Source: Lycium barbarum (Eukaryota; Streptophyta; Magnoliopsida; Solanales; Solanaceae). From it: 64,000 nucleotides of DNA. The DNA is taken from positions 18,647,885 to 18,711,884 of the forward strand of contig NC_083337.1 of assembly GCF_019175385.1 (NCBI RefSeq). Reading direction: 5' to 3'. The position numbers and the translations under genes are program-made. The notes beneath the pieces were generated by a model. That model was not told where the DNA came from. It saw nothing but the letters and a program-made list of their open reading frames with translations, and did not search any database. The number at the start of each line of letters is the position of its first letter. Positions within the stretch are counted from its first letter, which is position 1. This document shows positions 1 through 11,548 of this stretch, piece after piece.

Positions 1-539
1 TTAATTTAATTATATCATCTGATCCTAAGTCCTAATGTCAGGTGCAGATTGTCACCTCTCCATCATCGGCGGAGACATTTCAAATACGCTAATTTTTTTT
101 AATTATTATTATATATAAATTATTTGAAACTAATAATATCTTAGACATTGGTTGTTCTACATTTTCGTACTTCATCACAATCTATCTTCCAATTTCTCTG
201 TGAGTTGATCCTTTTATTTCATTTTAACGATTCTGTAAACTTAGCTATCAATAGGGATGACTGATGACACATCATTTTGACATAACTATCTTGCTTTTAA
301 TTATGCTAATTTATTATTTTTATAATAATATCCATGATGCTCAATTGTGTTATTATATTAATTTGCTCGAATCATGTTCACGAAAAGATATTTTCTCTGC
401 CGCCATAATTTTTGGTGTTACCAACTTATTTTTCACAGCAAATAGGAGAAAAGAAAAAAGAAATGGTGGAAGTTACGAAATCTGTCATATATATGTAAAA
501 ATGCCAATTTATGATTTTTTTAAAAAAAAAATTAATTCG

Positions 540-705
540 AAGAGGGCCGGGCCGGGCCTCCGGTGGGTCAGAACTCGGGTTGTTGGTGGGCCGGGCTACC
601 GGGCTAAATGACATGTCCGGCCCAGCCCCCTAATTCTTTCCACTAGCCCAGCCCACCACCCTCTTACGGGGTCGGCCCAGCCCAATTGACAGACTTAGAT
701 TAAGG
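540..705. repeat. GGGCC-rich MITE remnant (hAT-like)
   Basis: GC-rich blocks of GGGCCGGGCC on the left face GGCCCAGCCC on the right around a short centre, giving an imperfect foldback. It ends near GCCCAGCCCAATTGACAG, which resembles the end of the better preserved element at 40350-40911. No target duplication could be assigned, so boundaries are approximate. Confidence 0.4.
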
Positions 706-897
706 TATAAGGTTAGTAGGTAGTAAAATGTTATCTTGCTTATCATTCTTACTAGTAGTCGTAGTATATCTCCTGTAGTTTCTTGTCATTCGATTTATGT
801 TATTATTTACTGCCTATTGTTCTTTTTTAACATATTGTTTTGTTGTAGCTATTGCTCCTTTTTCCTACTTGACCTGCTTTGTTTTTGCTTTATTCTA

Positions 898-995
898 AGC
901 GAGGATCTATCGCAAACACGTTCTCTACCTCGCAAAATAGAGATAAAATCTGCATACACTACCATGATCTCCGGACCCCACTTATAGCATCCTCG
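898..995 (+). repeat. Retroposon tail fragment
   Basis: The order of blocks (TCTACCTC, then AGATAAAATCTGCATACACT, then CTCCGGACCCCACTT) matches the 3' part of the (TTG)n-tailed retroposon at 42947-43025. No tail or target duplication is preserved. Confidence 0.45.
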
Positions 996-1321
996 AATTT
1001 CATAGGTATATTGTTGTGAACCATCTCGTATCAGGTATTGGATTTGATCATTAATTCAAATTCTGCCGCATCGATTCATTAAAGGCAAACATGCTTTTTC
1101 TCAAGAATTATTTCATTTCTAAAATTCAACTAAAATATATATTTTTAATTAAGGGTGAATAAATCTTTATCATTCTATATCTTTGTCGTTAACGATATCC
1201 GTTACCCTCGTAGGGAATTGAACAATGATGTCAAGTGCAGTTTTATATCCTACACTATTATCAATTAAATAAAACAACTCACAATAAAAATTTGAAAAAT
1301 AAATGTTTGATGTTTATCGTT

Positions 1322-1403
1322 ACCTATATATGTCATGTTAGTCTAGTGACATCATATACTATTTTGCGAACCTATATATGCCATGTAAGTCTAGTGACAT
1401 CAC
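1322..1403. repeat. Two-copy 49-bp direct repeat with internal hairpin
   Basis: A unit beginning ACCTATATATG and ending CTAGTGACATCA occurs twice with a 49-bp period. Each copy contains ATGTCA or ATGCCA facing TGACAT, so each can fold. Confidence 0.6.
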
Positions 1404-1562
1404 AACTATTTCGGAGATATAAATTTTGAATCTTATGAAATATCATTTCAACCCACATCAACATCAACAGCAAAAGAAACAAATCTCACTCGTCTAACTA
1501 CAATTAATTCTTCTTCTAAATATTTACTACTCCTTTTCGCCATTCATACTTCTAAATATTTA

Positions 1563-2739
1563 GGGAAAAGGGTTCAAAACACACTCAAACTATGACTAAA
1601 GTTGTCATAACACACCTGAATTTCGCGGGAGTCCTATGACCCCCCTGGACTTATTTTTTGTGTATTATCTATGCTTTCAAATGGACAAAGTCACCCAAAC
1701 TCGTTTGAGTGTATGCACACGCTCCATTAGCGACCACTTCTTAACGAAGGCAGATGAATCCGGTCGTTGTAAGTGCACTTATAGTGATCAAATTTTTTTC
1801 CAGTCGTTAGAGCTAATTTTTCTTTCAATTATCGTGCCTTTTGCTTTGTGCCTTTTGTGTTGAGTTTGTGCCTATTCAAGAGTTTGTGCCTTTTGCTTTC
1901 CTTTGTGTTGAGTTTAAAAGATTTAATTATTCTTCAATTGGGTATTTTTCATTTCTCTACTTTCCAAAATTTCAAACCCAAAAAACTCCATTGTAACGAC
2001 CAAATCAAACGGGTCTTTTTTGATATTATATAGGATTTGTGACATTGTCGACATTGAAAACATGATTAATAATAGTGGATTAAGATAGTAGAACCAGTAA
2101 ACAAAAACTCCATTAGGGACGTCGAGTTTCGACTTGAAGCTTTCAGATCTGGGTCTTCAAATTCCGGATTTGATGAATAAAATTCTTGGTTGTAGATTGT
2201 TTGAAGCTGAACTCGAGCTTAGAAGACGTCTGGAACGTGAAGAAGAACTGAACGACTCCATGACTGCCATGAAAAAAGCTTGAAGCTTCGAACTCGAATT
2301 TTCGGGTTGCCGCAAATAAGCTCCATTTTGAGTGGATGATATACAAAAAGAACAGGAACGTCGAGAGGAATTTGAATCTGAAATTTGGTGATGTTTGATT
2401 GAGATTTGAAGTGCATTAGGATCAAATTTCAGTCCAGTTCCCTATGAAGAAGATGAACAGTAATTTGTTGCCCAGATTTTGCCAAAGTTGCCATAATACA
2501 CCTGAACTTTACGAGGGTCCTATGACCCCCCTCGACTTATTTTTTATGTATTATATACACTTTTGTATGGAATCTTACGCGCTCAAAGAGAGTAGATACA
2601 ATCGTTTGCATAGGTCACCATATAAAGGCGTACAAAATACACAAAAAATAAGTACAGGGGGGTCATAGGACCCCCGCAAAGTTCAGGTGTGTTATGGCAA
2701 CTTTGGCCATAGTTTGAGTGTGTTTTGAACCCTTTTCCA
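1563..2739. mobile_element. TIR DNA transposon with 9-bp target duplication (MULE-like, non-autonomous)
   Basis: The ends form a long imperfect terminal inverted repeat of about 100 bp. The left arm starts GGGAAAAGGGTTCAAAAC and the right arm ends with its reverse complement. Both sides carry AAATATTTA (1554-1562 and 2740-2748), a 9-bp duplication of the size typical of Mutator-like elements. A second copy of the inner arm lies at about 2483-2560 and faces 2630-2696, so the right half is itself a foldback. No transposase frame is visible. The short frames inside are arm sequence or unassigned. Confidence 0.7.
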
Positions 2740-2774
2740 AAATATTTATTACTACTCCTTTCGGCCAAATCCCA

Positions 2775-3253
2775 ACCACTCCCACCCCCCCCCCCCCCTT
2801 AGCAAAAAAAAAATATTAATTTTGTTTTGAAAAAAAAAGTTGAAATTTCCCTTCTTCTTTTTTTTTGGTTTTTTGCACCACCCAGCCCCTACCTACTACC
2901 AATCCCAACTACCAAATCCCAGCCACTTCCTCAACCATGCACCACCGCACCCTCCAACCACTCCCCCACACAACACCCTACCCCCACGCCTCACCCAACA
3001 CCCTACCCCTACGCCACACCCCACCCCCCACCCCCATTTTTTTTTTAATTTTTCTTTTGGGTTTCTACACCACCACATCCCTCCCCCCTCTCCCCAGCAC
3101 CCCCCCCCACTCAACCCACCCCCAACCCCTCCGCCCACCCCTAATTTTTTTTCTTTTTTCTTAAAAAAAGTTTTAAAAGTTTATTTTTTATTTTTTTCAC
3201 CCCAGCCACCCAAAGACTACCCCCCTCCCGACACCCCACCACCCCGTTCTATA

Positions 3254-3284
<31 letters not shown>

Positions 3285-3960
3285 AAAGTTTTGAAAAGTT
3301 TTCTTATTTGATTCTCCACACCCACCCCCTACACGTACCCCCTACCCCCTCCCGAATTTTCTACTTCCTATTTAATTTTACCTCTACTAAAAAATTATAA
3401 AAATTGAAAGTTTGCGTGGTTATTGGAGGGGGTGGTGGGGTCTTGGGTGTGGGCGGTGTAAAAATTCGAAAAAAGTAACTCTTAAAACTTTTTTTAAGAA
3501 ATATTTTTGGGGGGTGGGGGGGGGGGGGGGTGTGATGGTGTAGAAAACCAAGAAAAGAAAATTTTAAACTTCAAAAAAAAAATTATGGGGGGTGGGGGTG
3601 GGGTGGGTGGGTGGGTGTGGGGGTTGGTGTGGTATGTGTCCACGCAAGGATGGGGGAGGGATGTGGTGGTTTAGAAAATCCAGAAAAAAAATTACAAACT
3701 TCAAAAAAAAAAAATGGGGGTGGGTGGTTGTGGGGGTTGGTGTGGTATGGGGTGGTGGGGATGGGGTGGAGTTGTGGGGCTTGGGTGAGTGTTTTGCTGA
3801 AAACGTTTTCTACCAATCAAACGAAGATGAGAAAAATAAGTAAGAAATTCACTTATTTTCCGCTACCCAAATGAACATGAGAAAATAAGTTGAAATTCAC
3901 TTATTTTCCAAGAATCAAGGAAAACATTTTCCTCCATACCAAACACACCCTAAATGTCCA
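2775..3960. repeat. Strand-asymmetric C-rich/G-rich foldback block with MITE-like right end
   Basis: From about 2775 to 3240 the plus strand is dominated by CCACCC-type sequence, including a C14 run. From about 3410 to 3790 it is dominated by GGGTGGG-type sequence, including a long G run near 3513-3531. A (TA)n/T-rich spacer lies between. The halves are roughly inverted copies. The right flank (3797-3953) contains two short repeats ending ACTTATTTTCC and finishes at CCAAACACACCCTA, which looks like the right end of a MITE. Proline- or glycine-rich frames here are composition artefacts. Confidence 0.6.
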
Positions 3961-4189
3961 CTTTTTGTACTTGTCTAATTTAGAAAATCAAGAGATAATT
4001 TACCAGTCCATACCTGTTTTATCGTTATTATTGATTATTGAATGAAAACTTTAAAAAATTGTTAGTGGCTGCACAACTTTTAAAGTACGTTTAATTAGTT
4101 TTTAACATTAGATGACTTAGTAATAGTTAGGGGTGATATAGTAAAATTGTCATTCTATTTATGACTATGGATGTGTCAAGTCAATAGAC

Positions 4190-4219
4190 GGAGGGAGTAA
4201 AAATAGACGGAGGGAGTAA
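4190..4219 (-). repeat. Duplicated Stowaway-type MITE terminus
   Basis: GACGGAGGGAGTA occurs twice within 30 bp next to TA. This is the complement of the CTCCCTCCGT terminus of Stowaway/Tc1-Mariner MITEs. No matching left end was found upstream, so this is an end remnant. Confidence 0.55.
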
Positions 4220-5105
4220 TTAAATTCGTGCATATATTGCGAGGATATATTTTCCCCGCTTTCGATACCCTAATTTCTCCTTTGCATTCTTTTCTACACC
4301 AAATTAGTCAATGTGTACCAAGCATCCATGTTCACCTTTATCCTTCACAATAATAAATAATGGCTAAATACAGGTTTGGGAAAGAAAAAAAAAAAAAACA
4401 GGTTTTAGCACCAAAATTACATGTTCTCACTGATATGAAATAAACATTATGAGTAAATAATCTATACGGATAGACAAATAGAAATCATGGATTACTTTAG
4501 TAGTACATGATTTTGGAACTATTATAATGGCAAAGACAAATTAAACTTCCTCAATTCATTGTCGCCTTTTCATATGCTGGACTATAATTGTATATTGATG
4601 GGTCCTTCGTGATGCAAAGAAAACAAAGCATGTTGAGAAACATCAAAATTACATGTTTTTTACTGATTATATTAAATTAACATATTTACACGATATATAA
4701 GTGCATCAAGAATAATTTTTACTTTAACACATGATTGTGGAAAATTTGCTATGGTATATATATATAAACAAAATCCTCATTTTATTTTTTATTCTTTAGT
4801 CCTTCACATATGGTTGATCATAATTTGATGTCGATGAGGGTCTTCCATTGCTGAGTATTGTTAAACACAATTAGTTGTTCAAAATTGAAATTTTATTATT
4901 ATAAACTAAGGATCAACTTCGATCTTACAAATCTTCACACTCAATTTTTCTTTTACTCACACTTCATCAACTTTCTTTTATTTTCTCACCTTTGCTATCT
5001 CTCACACTCTTTCTTGCTTGCTTGAGCATACTTTTTACTACACACTCTTTATTTGAGCGCAAATATAACTCAAATGAACAATCTCTATTTATAGATGTAC
5101 ATGAA
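4220..5105. other. AT-rich spacer, no gene seen
   Basis: No convincing coding region. It contains a short (TA)n tract near 4755. A TATAAATAGAGA motif on the minus strand near 5085 could be an LTR promoter remnant, but no LTR boundary could be placed. Confidence 0.5.
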
Positions 5106-5761
5106 AGGATCTCGTGGAATGAGGAGGTACGAATAGTTATTGAAACTAAAAGAAAGAGCTATAGGAAGTTGACAAAAAGCAGTGGACAAAGAAGTCTTTG
5201 AAGAATATATACAACAGAGCTAAGAGGGAAGCTAAAAAGGCTACTAATAAAGCCCAAAGAGGAAGCTCTAAATGGCTTGTATCAAAAGCTAGGGACTAGG
5301 GACACGAGAAGCGGAGAAAGAAATGTTTGAACTAGCACGATTAAGAGAGAAGAAGGGCAAAGATATAAACCAGGTGAAGTGTCTTAAGTGTTACACCTCG
5401 AAAATTTTCGCATCGTTTGCATCGTAAGTAAATGAACGTAAGCTCGGACAGGTTATGAAACCCTTATAAAGTTAAGAAATACTTTAACAAGTTCTAAGCA
5501 AGTGTCTAAAGGTTCCAGGATCAAGCGAATTGAAGAAATTAAGTTTATCGAAATTTTGGAAAAACTTGGCAGAATTTTGGTTAGGAAATTCTGGTCCAAC
5601 TTGAGAGAGGTATATCTCCTCGAATATGAGGAGTTATGGAATGCATAACCTATGTAAATTGAAGTTCAGAGAGTTTTCTTTCCAATACGACTGACAGATC
5701 GCAAATCCGAGATGTACGGTGGACGATACGGCCCGTTCAAAATTGTACGATTCCTCTGATG

Positions 5762-5810
5762 CAATTCGACAGGGCAACTCGACGGTTCGTCGAAGTAAAC
5801 CGTCGAATTG
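5762..5810. repeat. Palindrome block upstream of the A1 TATA box
   Basis: CAATTCGAC faces GTCGAATTG across about 31 bp, with a second stem of CGACGGTT and AACCGTCG inside. It ends 25 bp before the TATA box. Equivalent but sequence-different blocks occur at the same place in the other long LTRs. Confidence 0.65.
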
Positions 5811-5834
5811 AGGCGGTGGAAACTATTTCTTTGC

Positions 5835-5842
5835 TATAAATA
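5835..5842 (+). promoter_or_regulatory. TATA box of LTR unit A1
   Basis: TATAAATA in the context GCTATAAATAGAAGGGG is a strong plant TATA box. It lies just downstream of a palindrome block, at the position where a U3 promoter is expected. Confidence 0.65.
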
Positions 5843-8146
5843 GAAGGGGACACGACTTCGGTTCATTTTATCACCAAAAAACAGATCCTTCTAGACCCTA
5901 TAAGCTCTCTCAAACACTCCAAATCATTCCAAGCCATCACAAGAGAAGATCAAGCTTCAAATCCACAACTAGTTTATAAAAGGTGATTGTTCTTGCTTAT
6001 ACTTGGAGTTGTGATGAACTTGGTCTTGAAACAAGTTGTGTGAGTTGAAGTTCTTCAAGTATAAGGTATGTTCTTCATCGTGTTTCTTAGGTTGAGTTGA
6101 TTTGAAGGTTAAACAAGTCTTATAAGTGAAAATAGTTATGGAAGAAAGATCATAAAGTATTGTGGGTAGTTGTTGGCTGTGGATGGAATTCGGAAGGAAG
6201 TTTTGGGTGGATTTGACTCAAGTTTGTATGAAATCTCTTGATTATGTTATTGTTGACATTGTTGATGTTTAGGTGTTGTTTGGAGGATTAGTGGAAGTAG
6301 AAGATATAAAGGAAATGTTGTCCGATTTTCGTTGGCTCATTTATTAGTCTAGTTTGATCTTATGAGAGTTTCAATGGCTTGGCCTTGGTATGAATTATCT
6401 TGAATGTAGATTTGCAAGTTCGGAAGGATAAGTGTTAAGTAGCTAAGGAGATGACGAGGTATGTTAAGACTGTCCCTTTCTTTCTTAAGGCATGATTCCA
6501 TTGCTTCGAGCTTGCACAAAGTATGTCCATAATGATTCCTCTCTTCGAAATATTAGAAGCATATGGTCTTGGTGTTCTTATGATATTGTTGATCCTTATC
6601 TCATGATTATTGGTTATTGATCTCATATTATGGTTATTGATCTTATTATTGATGTTGATCTAATCTTATGATTATTGTTCCTTCAAGGTGAGCTATGTCC
6701 ATGATAATAGTTCCATAATGATAATCGGAGGTTTACCGACCTTACGACTCCGATAGAGTCATAGCTTTTCTTTGGCCTCTCATGCATGCTTTATATATAT
6801 GTATGTATTTTCTCATACCGAGCCGCACTATAGTCGGTCGGGCAGGCACGTAGATGTGCACACCACTGTAGTGGGTATGTTATGATGTTACCCCGAACGC
6901 TGGATGATGATGATATGATGATAACACCGAGCCTATATGGCCGGGTACAGTATTATATATATATATATATATATATGAAAATGTTTCTTTTTAAAAGGCA
7001 AGCATGCATGACATCCGCCTTAAGAGGCATTCAAAGGTACAAATTGATCTCTTTTATCTTATGTTATCTCCATATTTTCATTATGTTGTTATTCATGCCT
7101 TACATACTTAGTACATTATTCGTACCGCCGTCCTTTTATTCGTGGACGCTACATTCATGCCCGCAGGTAGACAAGGAGAAGGTTCAGACTCATAGGCTGA
7201 CGTCTCAGCGGTTGTACATGAGCACTCTACTTGTTCCGGAATTGCAGTTCAGTTGGTATGATCCTTTTGTGTATAGATGGGTATGGCGGGATCCTGTCTT
7301 GTCCTTATTATGTTATGCACTCCAGCAGGGGCTCGTAGACAAATATGCACAGTCAGATATTCCATGACCTTCTCGGTCTATGTTTTATTGTATCATCATT
7401 TTGATAGCCGGCATGTGTACTTGGATCAGCTTAATGATGTATGTATATTATATTTTGGGCTTGTGTCCCATACATTTTATGATATTTATGAGTTAAGCAT
7501 GATGGCCCACTCAGGTATGGATATGAGATGCATGTACGTGTTGTGGTGCTCGGTAGTTTAGCTTCGGGTGTTCGTCATAACCCTCTGGTTGGGTCGTGAC
7601 ATTAAGGATGATTCTTAACAACTATTGGCAGGAGATAACAAGATCAAGGAGAGATGGAGAGATTGTTTTAATCAATTGCTCAACTCAAACCAAGATAATA
7701 ACATTTTAGACCGGCACACATTTGTTGATGATAGTAACTTTAGCTACACTTGTAGAATTAAGCTAATAGAGGTAAATGATGGCATGAGAGTATAAAGATT
7801 AGAAAATCTTATGGTCATGATTGTATCCCTATAGAGGTTTGGAAGTGTCTTGGAGAGGTCAAAAGTTGAATATACTCACTAAGCTATTCAATGTTATTCT
7901 AAGAAGTGGTAAGATGCCCACGAATGAAGGAAGAGTATATTGATTTTAGAAGAGTACACTGGCTACGAAAGAGTGTGTCGACTATGATTTATAAGAACAA
8001 ATGAGAAATTCAAAGTTGTGCGAACTTTCGTGGCATTAACTCATGAGTCATAAAATGAAATTTTAGAAAAAAGTGATAGAGCGTAGACTTATGAATACTA
8101 CTTAAGTGAAAGAGAACCAGTTTGGATTTATGCCGGTAGATCTTCA

Positions 8147-8520
8147 ATGGAGGCTATATTTTTACTAAGAAGATTGATGGAAATGTATAGCAAAAAGAAA
8201 AAAGATCTACGCATGGTGTTTATTGATCTAGAGAGAACATATGATAGAGTACCACACATGGTCCTTTGTTGGATGATGGAGAAGAGAGGAATTCATATTA
8301 AATGTATAAATGCCATAAAAGACATGCATGAAGGAGCTATCACTAGATTGAAAACAGTAATAGGTGATATAGAGGAGTTCCCATAATAATGGGTTTACAC
8401 CATAGATTGGCATTGTGCTCCTACTTGTTTACCCTAGCTATGGATGAGCTAACTAACACAATACAAGATGAGGTGTTATGATGCATGTTATTTGCTTATT
8501 ATATTGTGTTAATTGACGAA
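8147..8520 (+). pseudogene. RTE LINE reverse transcriptase core, catalytic aspartates lost
   Basis: Residues 1-79 of the open stretch at 8147-8386 match RT palm motifs: EAIFLLRRLMEMY, then DLRMVFIDLERTYDRVP, where the first catalytic Asp of the FIDLE motif is kept. Just downstream the FADD box that should hold the two metal-binding aspartates reads LFAYYIVLIDE (about 8487-8520), so both have become Tyr. Stops before and after break the frame. In an intact element this protein would copy LINE RNA at a nicked chromosomal site. Confidence 0.75.
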
Positions 8521-9395
8521 ACTAACGAGAGTATCAACTAAAGCTTGCACTATGGAGATACATTTTAGAGAGTAAGGGTTCTAAGATAAGAAAAAGTAAA
8601 ACTAGATACATGCATTGCAGCTTTAGTCAGCATAAGAAGAGAGTAGTTAAGGCGAGACTGGACGAAATTGTGGCGCCAAAATAAAAACAATTTAGATACC
8701 TAGGCTCGTTATTTCAAGAGAATGGAATGATATACGTGAATTTTACTCAATTGATTAAAATTGGATGGCTGAAGTGGACAAGTACTGCCGGGTGTAATAT
8801 GATAGAAGGATGCCTAGCAAAGTGAAAGGAAAGTTCAATAGAACAACCATAAACCGACAATGTTATATGATAGTGAATGTTCAACTATTAAAGTCCATCA
8901 TATCAACAAGATGAGTGTCGCAGAGATGCATATACTAAGATGAATATGTATTCATTCCAGATTAGAAAAGATCAGAAATGACCACATTCACCAGAAGGTA
9001 CAAATAGCACACACATTGAGGACAAAATGCGAGAAGGTCACTTGAGATGGTATGGACATGTGCTCCATCGACCTACAGACGCACCGGTCCATAGGTGTGA
9101 AACTATGGCAAGTGAAGGTGTTAAAAGGGGAATGGGTATACCTACGATCACATGGGAGGAAGTTGTCTCGAAAGACCTATAAATCCTTGGTACAAATGCA
9201 GACTTTGCTAAAGATAGGGCAAAATGGAAGAAAAAAATCCATATAAGTGATATCTACTAGTTGAGGATAGATTGTAGGCTTGTTAGAGAACTTCTAATGT
9301 TATTTTCGTACATGAGGATATGAAGTGAGCTTAAATGTAAAAGTGGAGATTCATACAGTCGACCTCAACTTGTTCGGGACTGAGAAGTAATTGTT

Positions 9396-10056
9396 ACTAT
9401 TGTATAAGACCTAAACGCAATTCTTCTTATGAATCCATGTAAGTCAAGCTAAGCCAAGATTTCACACTAATCTAGTTACATTTGTTTCCTGGATTTATTT
9501 ATTACTTTTGATCTTCTCGTCTCAGCCTCAACAGAACATTAAAACGGGTTAATTTTGAACATGGAATCATTAGCTTAGCCAATCTTAAAATCTTAATAAA
9601 CTAAGAAAATCCCGTTTGCTGCTTCTTTTCATATTTTTGGTAGTTTGTCAAAATCAAAAGCAAATAAATGATGAATTTGAGGAAAGAAGCTAAGGAGGAA
9701 CACAATAACACAATTCAACTGAACAAATATTATAAAGGATTCCACCATATTGTCACATGACCATGTTAAATAGTTTACAAAACAAAAGGTTTCAAAAGAA
9801 AATACTGAAAAACATAGTTAAAAGAAATGATAACATAATTCCTTTAAAACTAGTAGTAACAAAGAAGGCCCAAGGCAAATTAATGAAAAATAATTTTTAT
9901 ACTGTATAGCCGCTCACCAAATTAGTAGCCAGCAAATGTATATTTTTTGTATATTGGTGAGCGACTTTAATTATTTTGGCTGAGTAGCCAAGTGTGTTAA
10001 AAGCCCTTAATATAGTAATGAATAGAGGCCCAGAAAGTATGGGAAATTGAGACACA
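9396..10056. other. ADF 3' flank; small foldback
   Basis: AT-rich flank downstream of the ADF stop codon, likely holding its 3' UTR. A small imperfect inverted repeat lies at about 9905-9995 (TAGCCGCTCACC facing GGTGAGCGAC). No other coding region was seen. Confidence 0.5.
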
Positions 10057-11510
10057 TCAATGGATTCTTCCGATGAAGGTATCCAAACTCATCTCACTTG
10101 GATCAGTTGCTTGCAGCTCAACCTGGACACCATCTAATTCTCTCCTGAATCTGTCTTTTGAACTTGCATACAACATCTTGCTTCGTACCCTTGCTGTCTC
10201 TGGTGACCTACATTCAAGATATGCAAAGTTACACATTATTTATCCCAACAAGAATTCTGAGCTATTCAAGATTTAGCTTTGTTGGATATGAATTATGTGT
10301 ACATTAGGACGAATTTCATGAATGATCATTCAACTTTCTGTTTATTTCAACAAAATCATAAAACTAATGTTTCTATTTTTTTAAAAGCTCAACTAGGCCT
10401 ATTTATCACAAATAAATAAAAAAGGCTGAAAAATGCTAAATTCAATCTCGGAAACACAAGTAGGCTGCCACTTTAGCAACACTTTTTAAGTGATATCAAC
10501 ATGAAACCACTTAAAAGAAAACTTGCACTTGCTTCAACCGCTTAAAAGAAAACCATGTGATGCGCCACATGGTGAAAGACATCGGGTGTTAGGTCCGTCT
10601 TAAATGAGTTTTTTTTTTAAGGGGTTCCACATGAATAGTGTTAGGTGAGTTGCTGACATGACAATATTTAGTAGATTACTGGCATAACAATTTTGTACAA
10701 GTGGCAGCCTAGATGTGCTTTTCGTCACCGAATTTGGCATTCTTATTTTTGGTAGCATATAGGCATAATTGAGTTATTATTCCATCAGAAGAATTAATTT
10801 TATGACTTTAATTTAATAAATTAAATGTTAAATGACCATCGAAGAAATTGCATTCTCATTAAAAATTGACTTTGTTAGATCAATCCAAGAAGTAATCAGA
10901 ACAAGAAGGAGATATCGATGATATATGATTGGTAGTTATCATATGATATGGCCATTTGGCTTAACTCAATCCAAGCTAGTTCATGAGGGGAGGTTTGTTG
11001 AAATTCATATAATTAAGGAGATCAACAATCCATTCTCAAACCATTGTGAGACTTTTACCCATTCTAACAGTTATGTTGTTCACATCCTTCAAAAATATCA
11101 TCGAATCCGTGTCAGATCCTCTAAAAATGCATAACATTTGAAGAATTTGGTAAATACACAGCTTACAACGGTGATGGTTTTGAAGGATCCGAGCAGCATA
11201 GATCATAAGAAGAACAAAGTAATGAAAAAGAAGGGGTTACCAAGCAACAAAGAAGATCCTGCTTTTCTGGACGTTTTCATCAGTAGTCCAGTCATAGTCA
11301 AAAACAGCATAACGACACTCAGTGGGAGGCAAGCTGTTAGCAAAATCATCATGTGTCTCTGCCTGTCCCCCAACTTTCTCAACCACAACTTGCTGCACTA
11401 ATTCATCAATCTTGAAAACTAGATACCTGTGGTTCCTTTTTGCTTTCAATTCCAAGAACTTCAGCTTGCAGTCATCGCTCACTGCTATCCCTGATGCTGA
11501 ATTTGCCTAC

Positions 11511-11548
<38 letters not shown>

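Larger units (their letters stand above)
1..1562. other. AT-rich intergenic spacer, no gene seen
   Basis: No open frame here shows a recognisable domain or coding character. The stretch holds small repeat remnants listed separately: a GGGCC-rich MITE remnant near 540-705, a SINE or LINE tail fragment near 898-995, and a 49-bp direct repeat at 1322-1403. Confidence 0.7.
5389..7601 (+). mobile_element. Long solo LTR-like unit A1 (TSD TTAAG)
   Basis: The unit starts TGTTACACCTC, ends GGGTCGTGACA, is 2213 bp long and is flanked by TTAAG on both sides (5384-5388, 7602-7606). It interrupts the LINE linker exactly between two halves of the same protein region. There is no PBS, PPT or pol. A TATAAATA box lies 450 bp from the left end. 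Downstream it carries blocks shared with the copies at 27862, 49206, 53450 and 55936, including the CCGACCTTACG block and the CATGCATGACATCCGCCTTA block. It is probably a solo LTR of a Tekay/Del-like gypsy element; an LTR-only non-autonomous element is the alternative. Confidence 0.85.
5106..9395 (+). mobile_element. RTE-type LINE, 5'-truncated, split by a long LTR
   Basis: Translation in shifting frames gives the linker and reverse transcriptase of plant RTE-clade LINEs. In order there are an endonuclease-RT linker (about 5110-5388, with WNEEVR and KDINQVK), its continuation from 7607 (KERWRDCFNQLLNS), an RT core (about 8010-8560, with FRGIN, ENQFGFMP and KDLRMVFIDLERTYDRVP), and a C-terminal region around 9020-9240. 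The endonuclease domain is absent. The 3' end near 9370 reads CTCAACTTGTTCGGGACTGA, as in RTE tails, but lacks a clear (TTG)n. Frameshifts and stops are many and the element is dead. The interval 5389-7606 is a later LTR insertion. Confidence 0.8.

Noticed and set aside
2827..3286. Proline-rich open frames
   Set aside because: They exist in several frames at once because the DNA is C-rich low complexity. No domain, and they lie inside the strand-asymmetric repeat block.
3583..3874. Gly/Trp-rich and His/Pro-rich open frames
   Set aside because: Mirror frames of the G-rich half of the same block. Composition explains them.
6882..7561. 161-codon frame downstream of the A1 TATA box
   Set aside because: It lies in the LTR and contains a translated (TA)n tract. 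Its equivalents in other copies (for example 28234-28731) are not conserved in frame, so it is not a gene.
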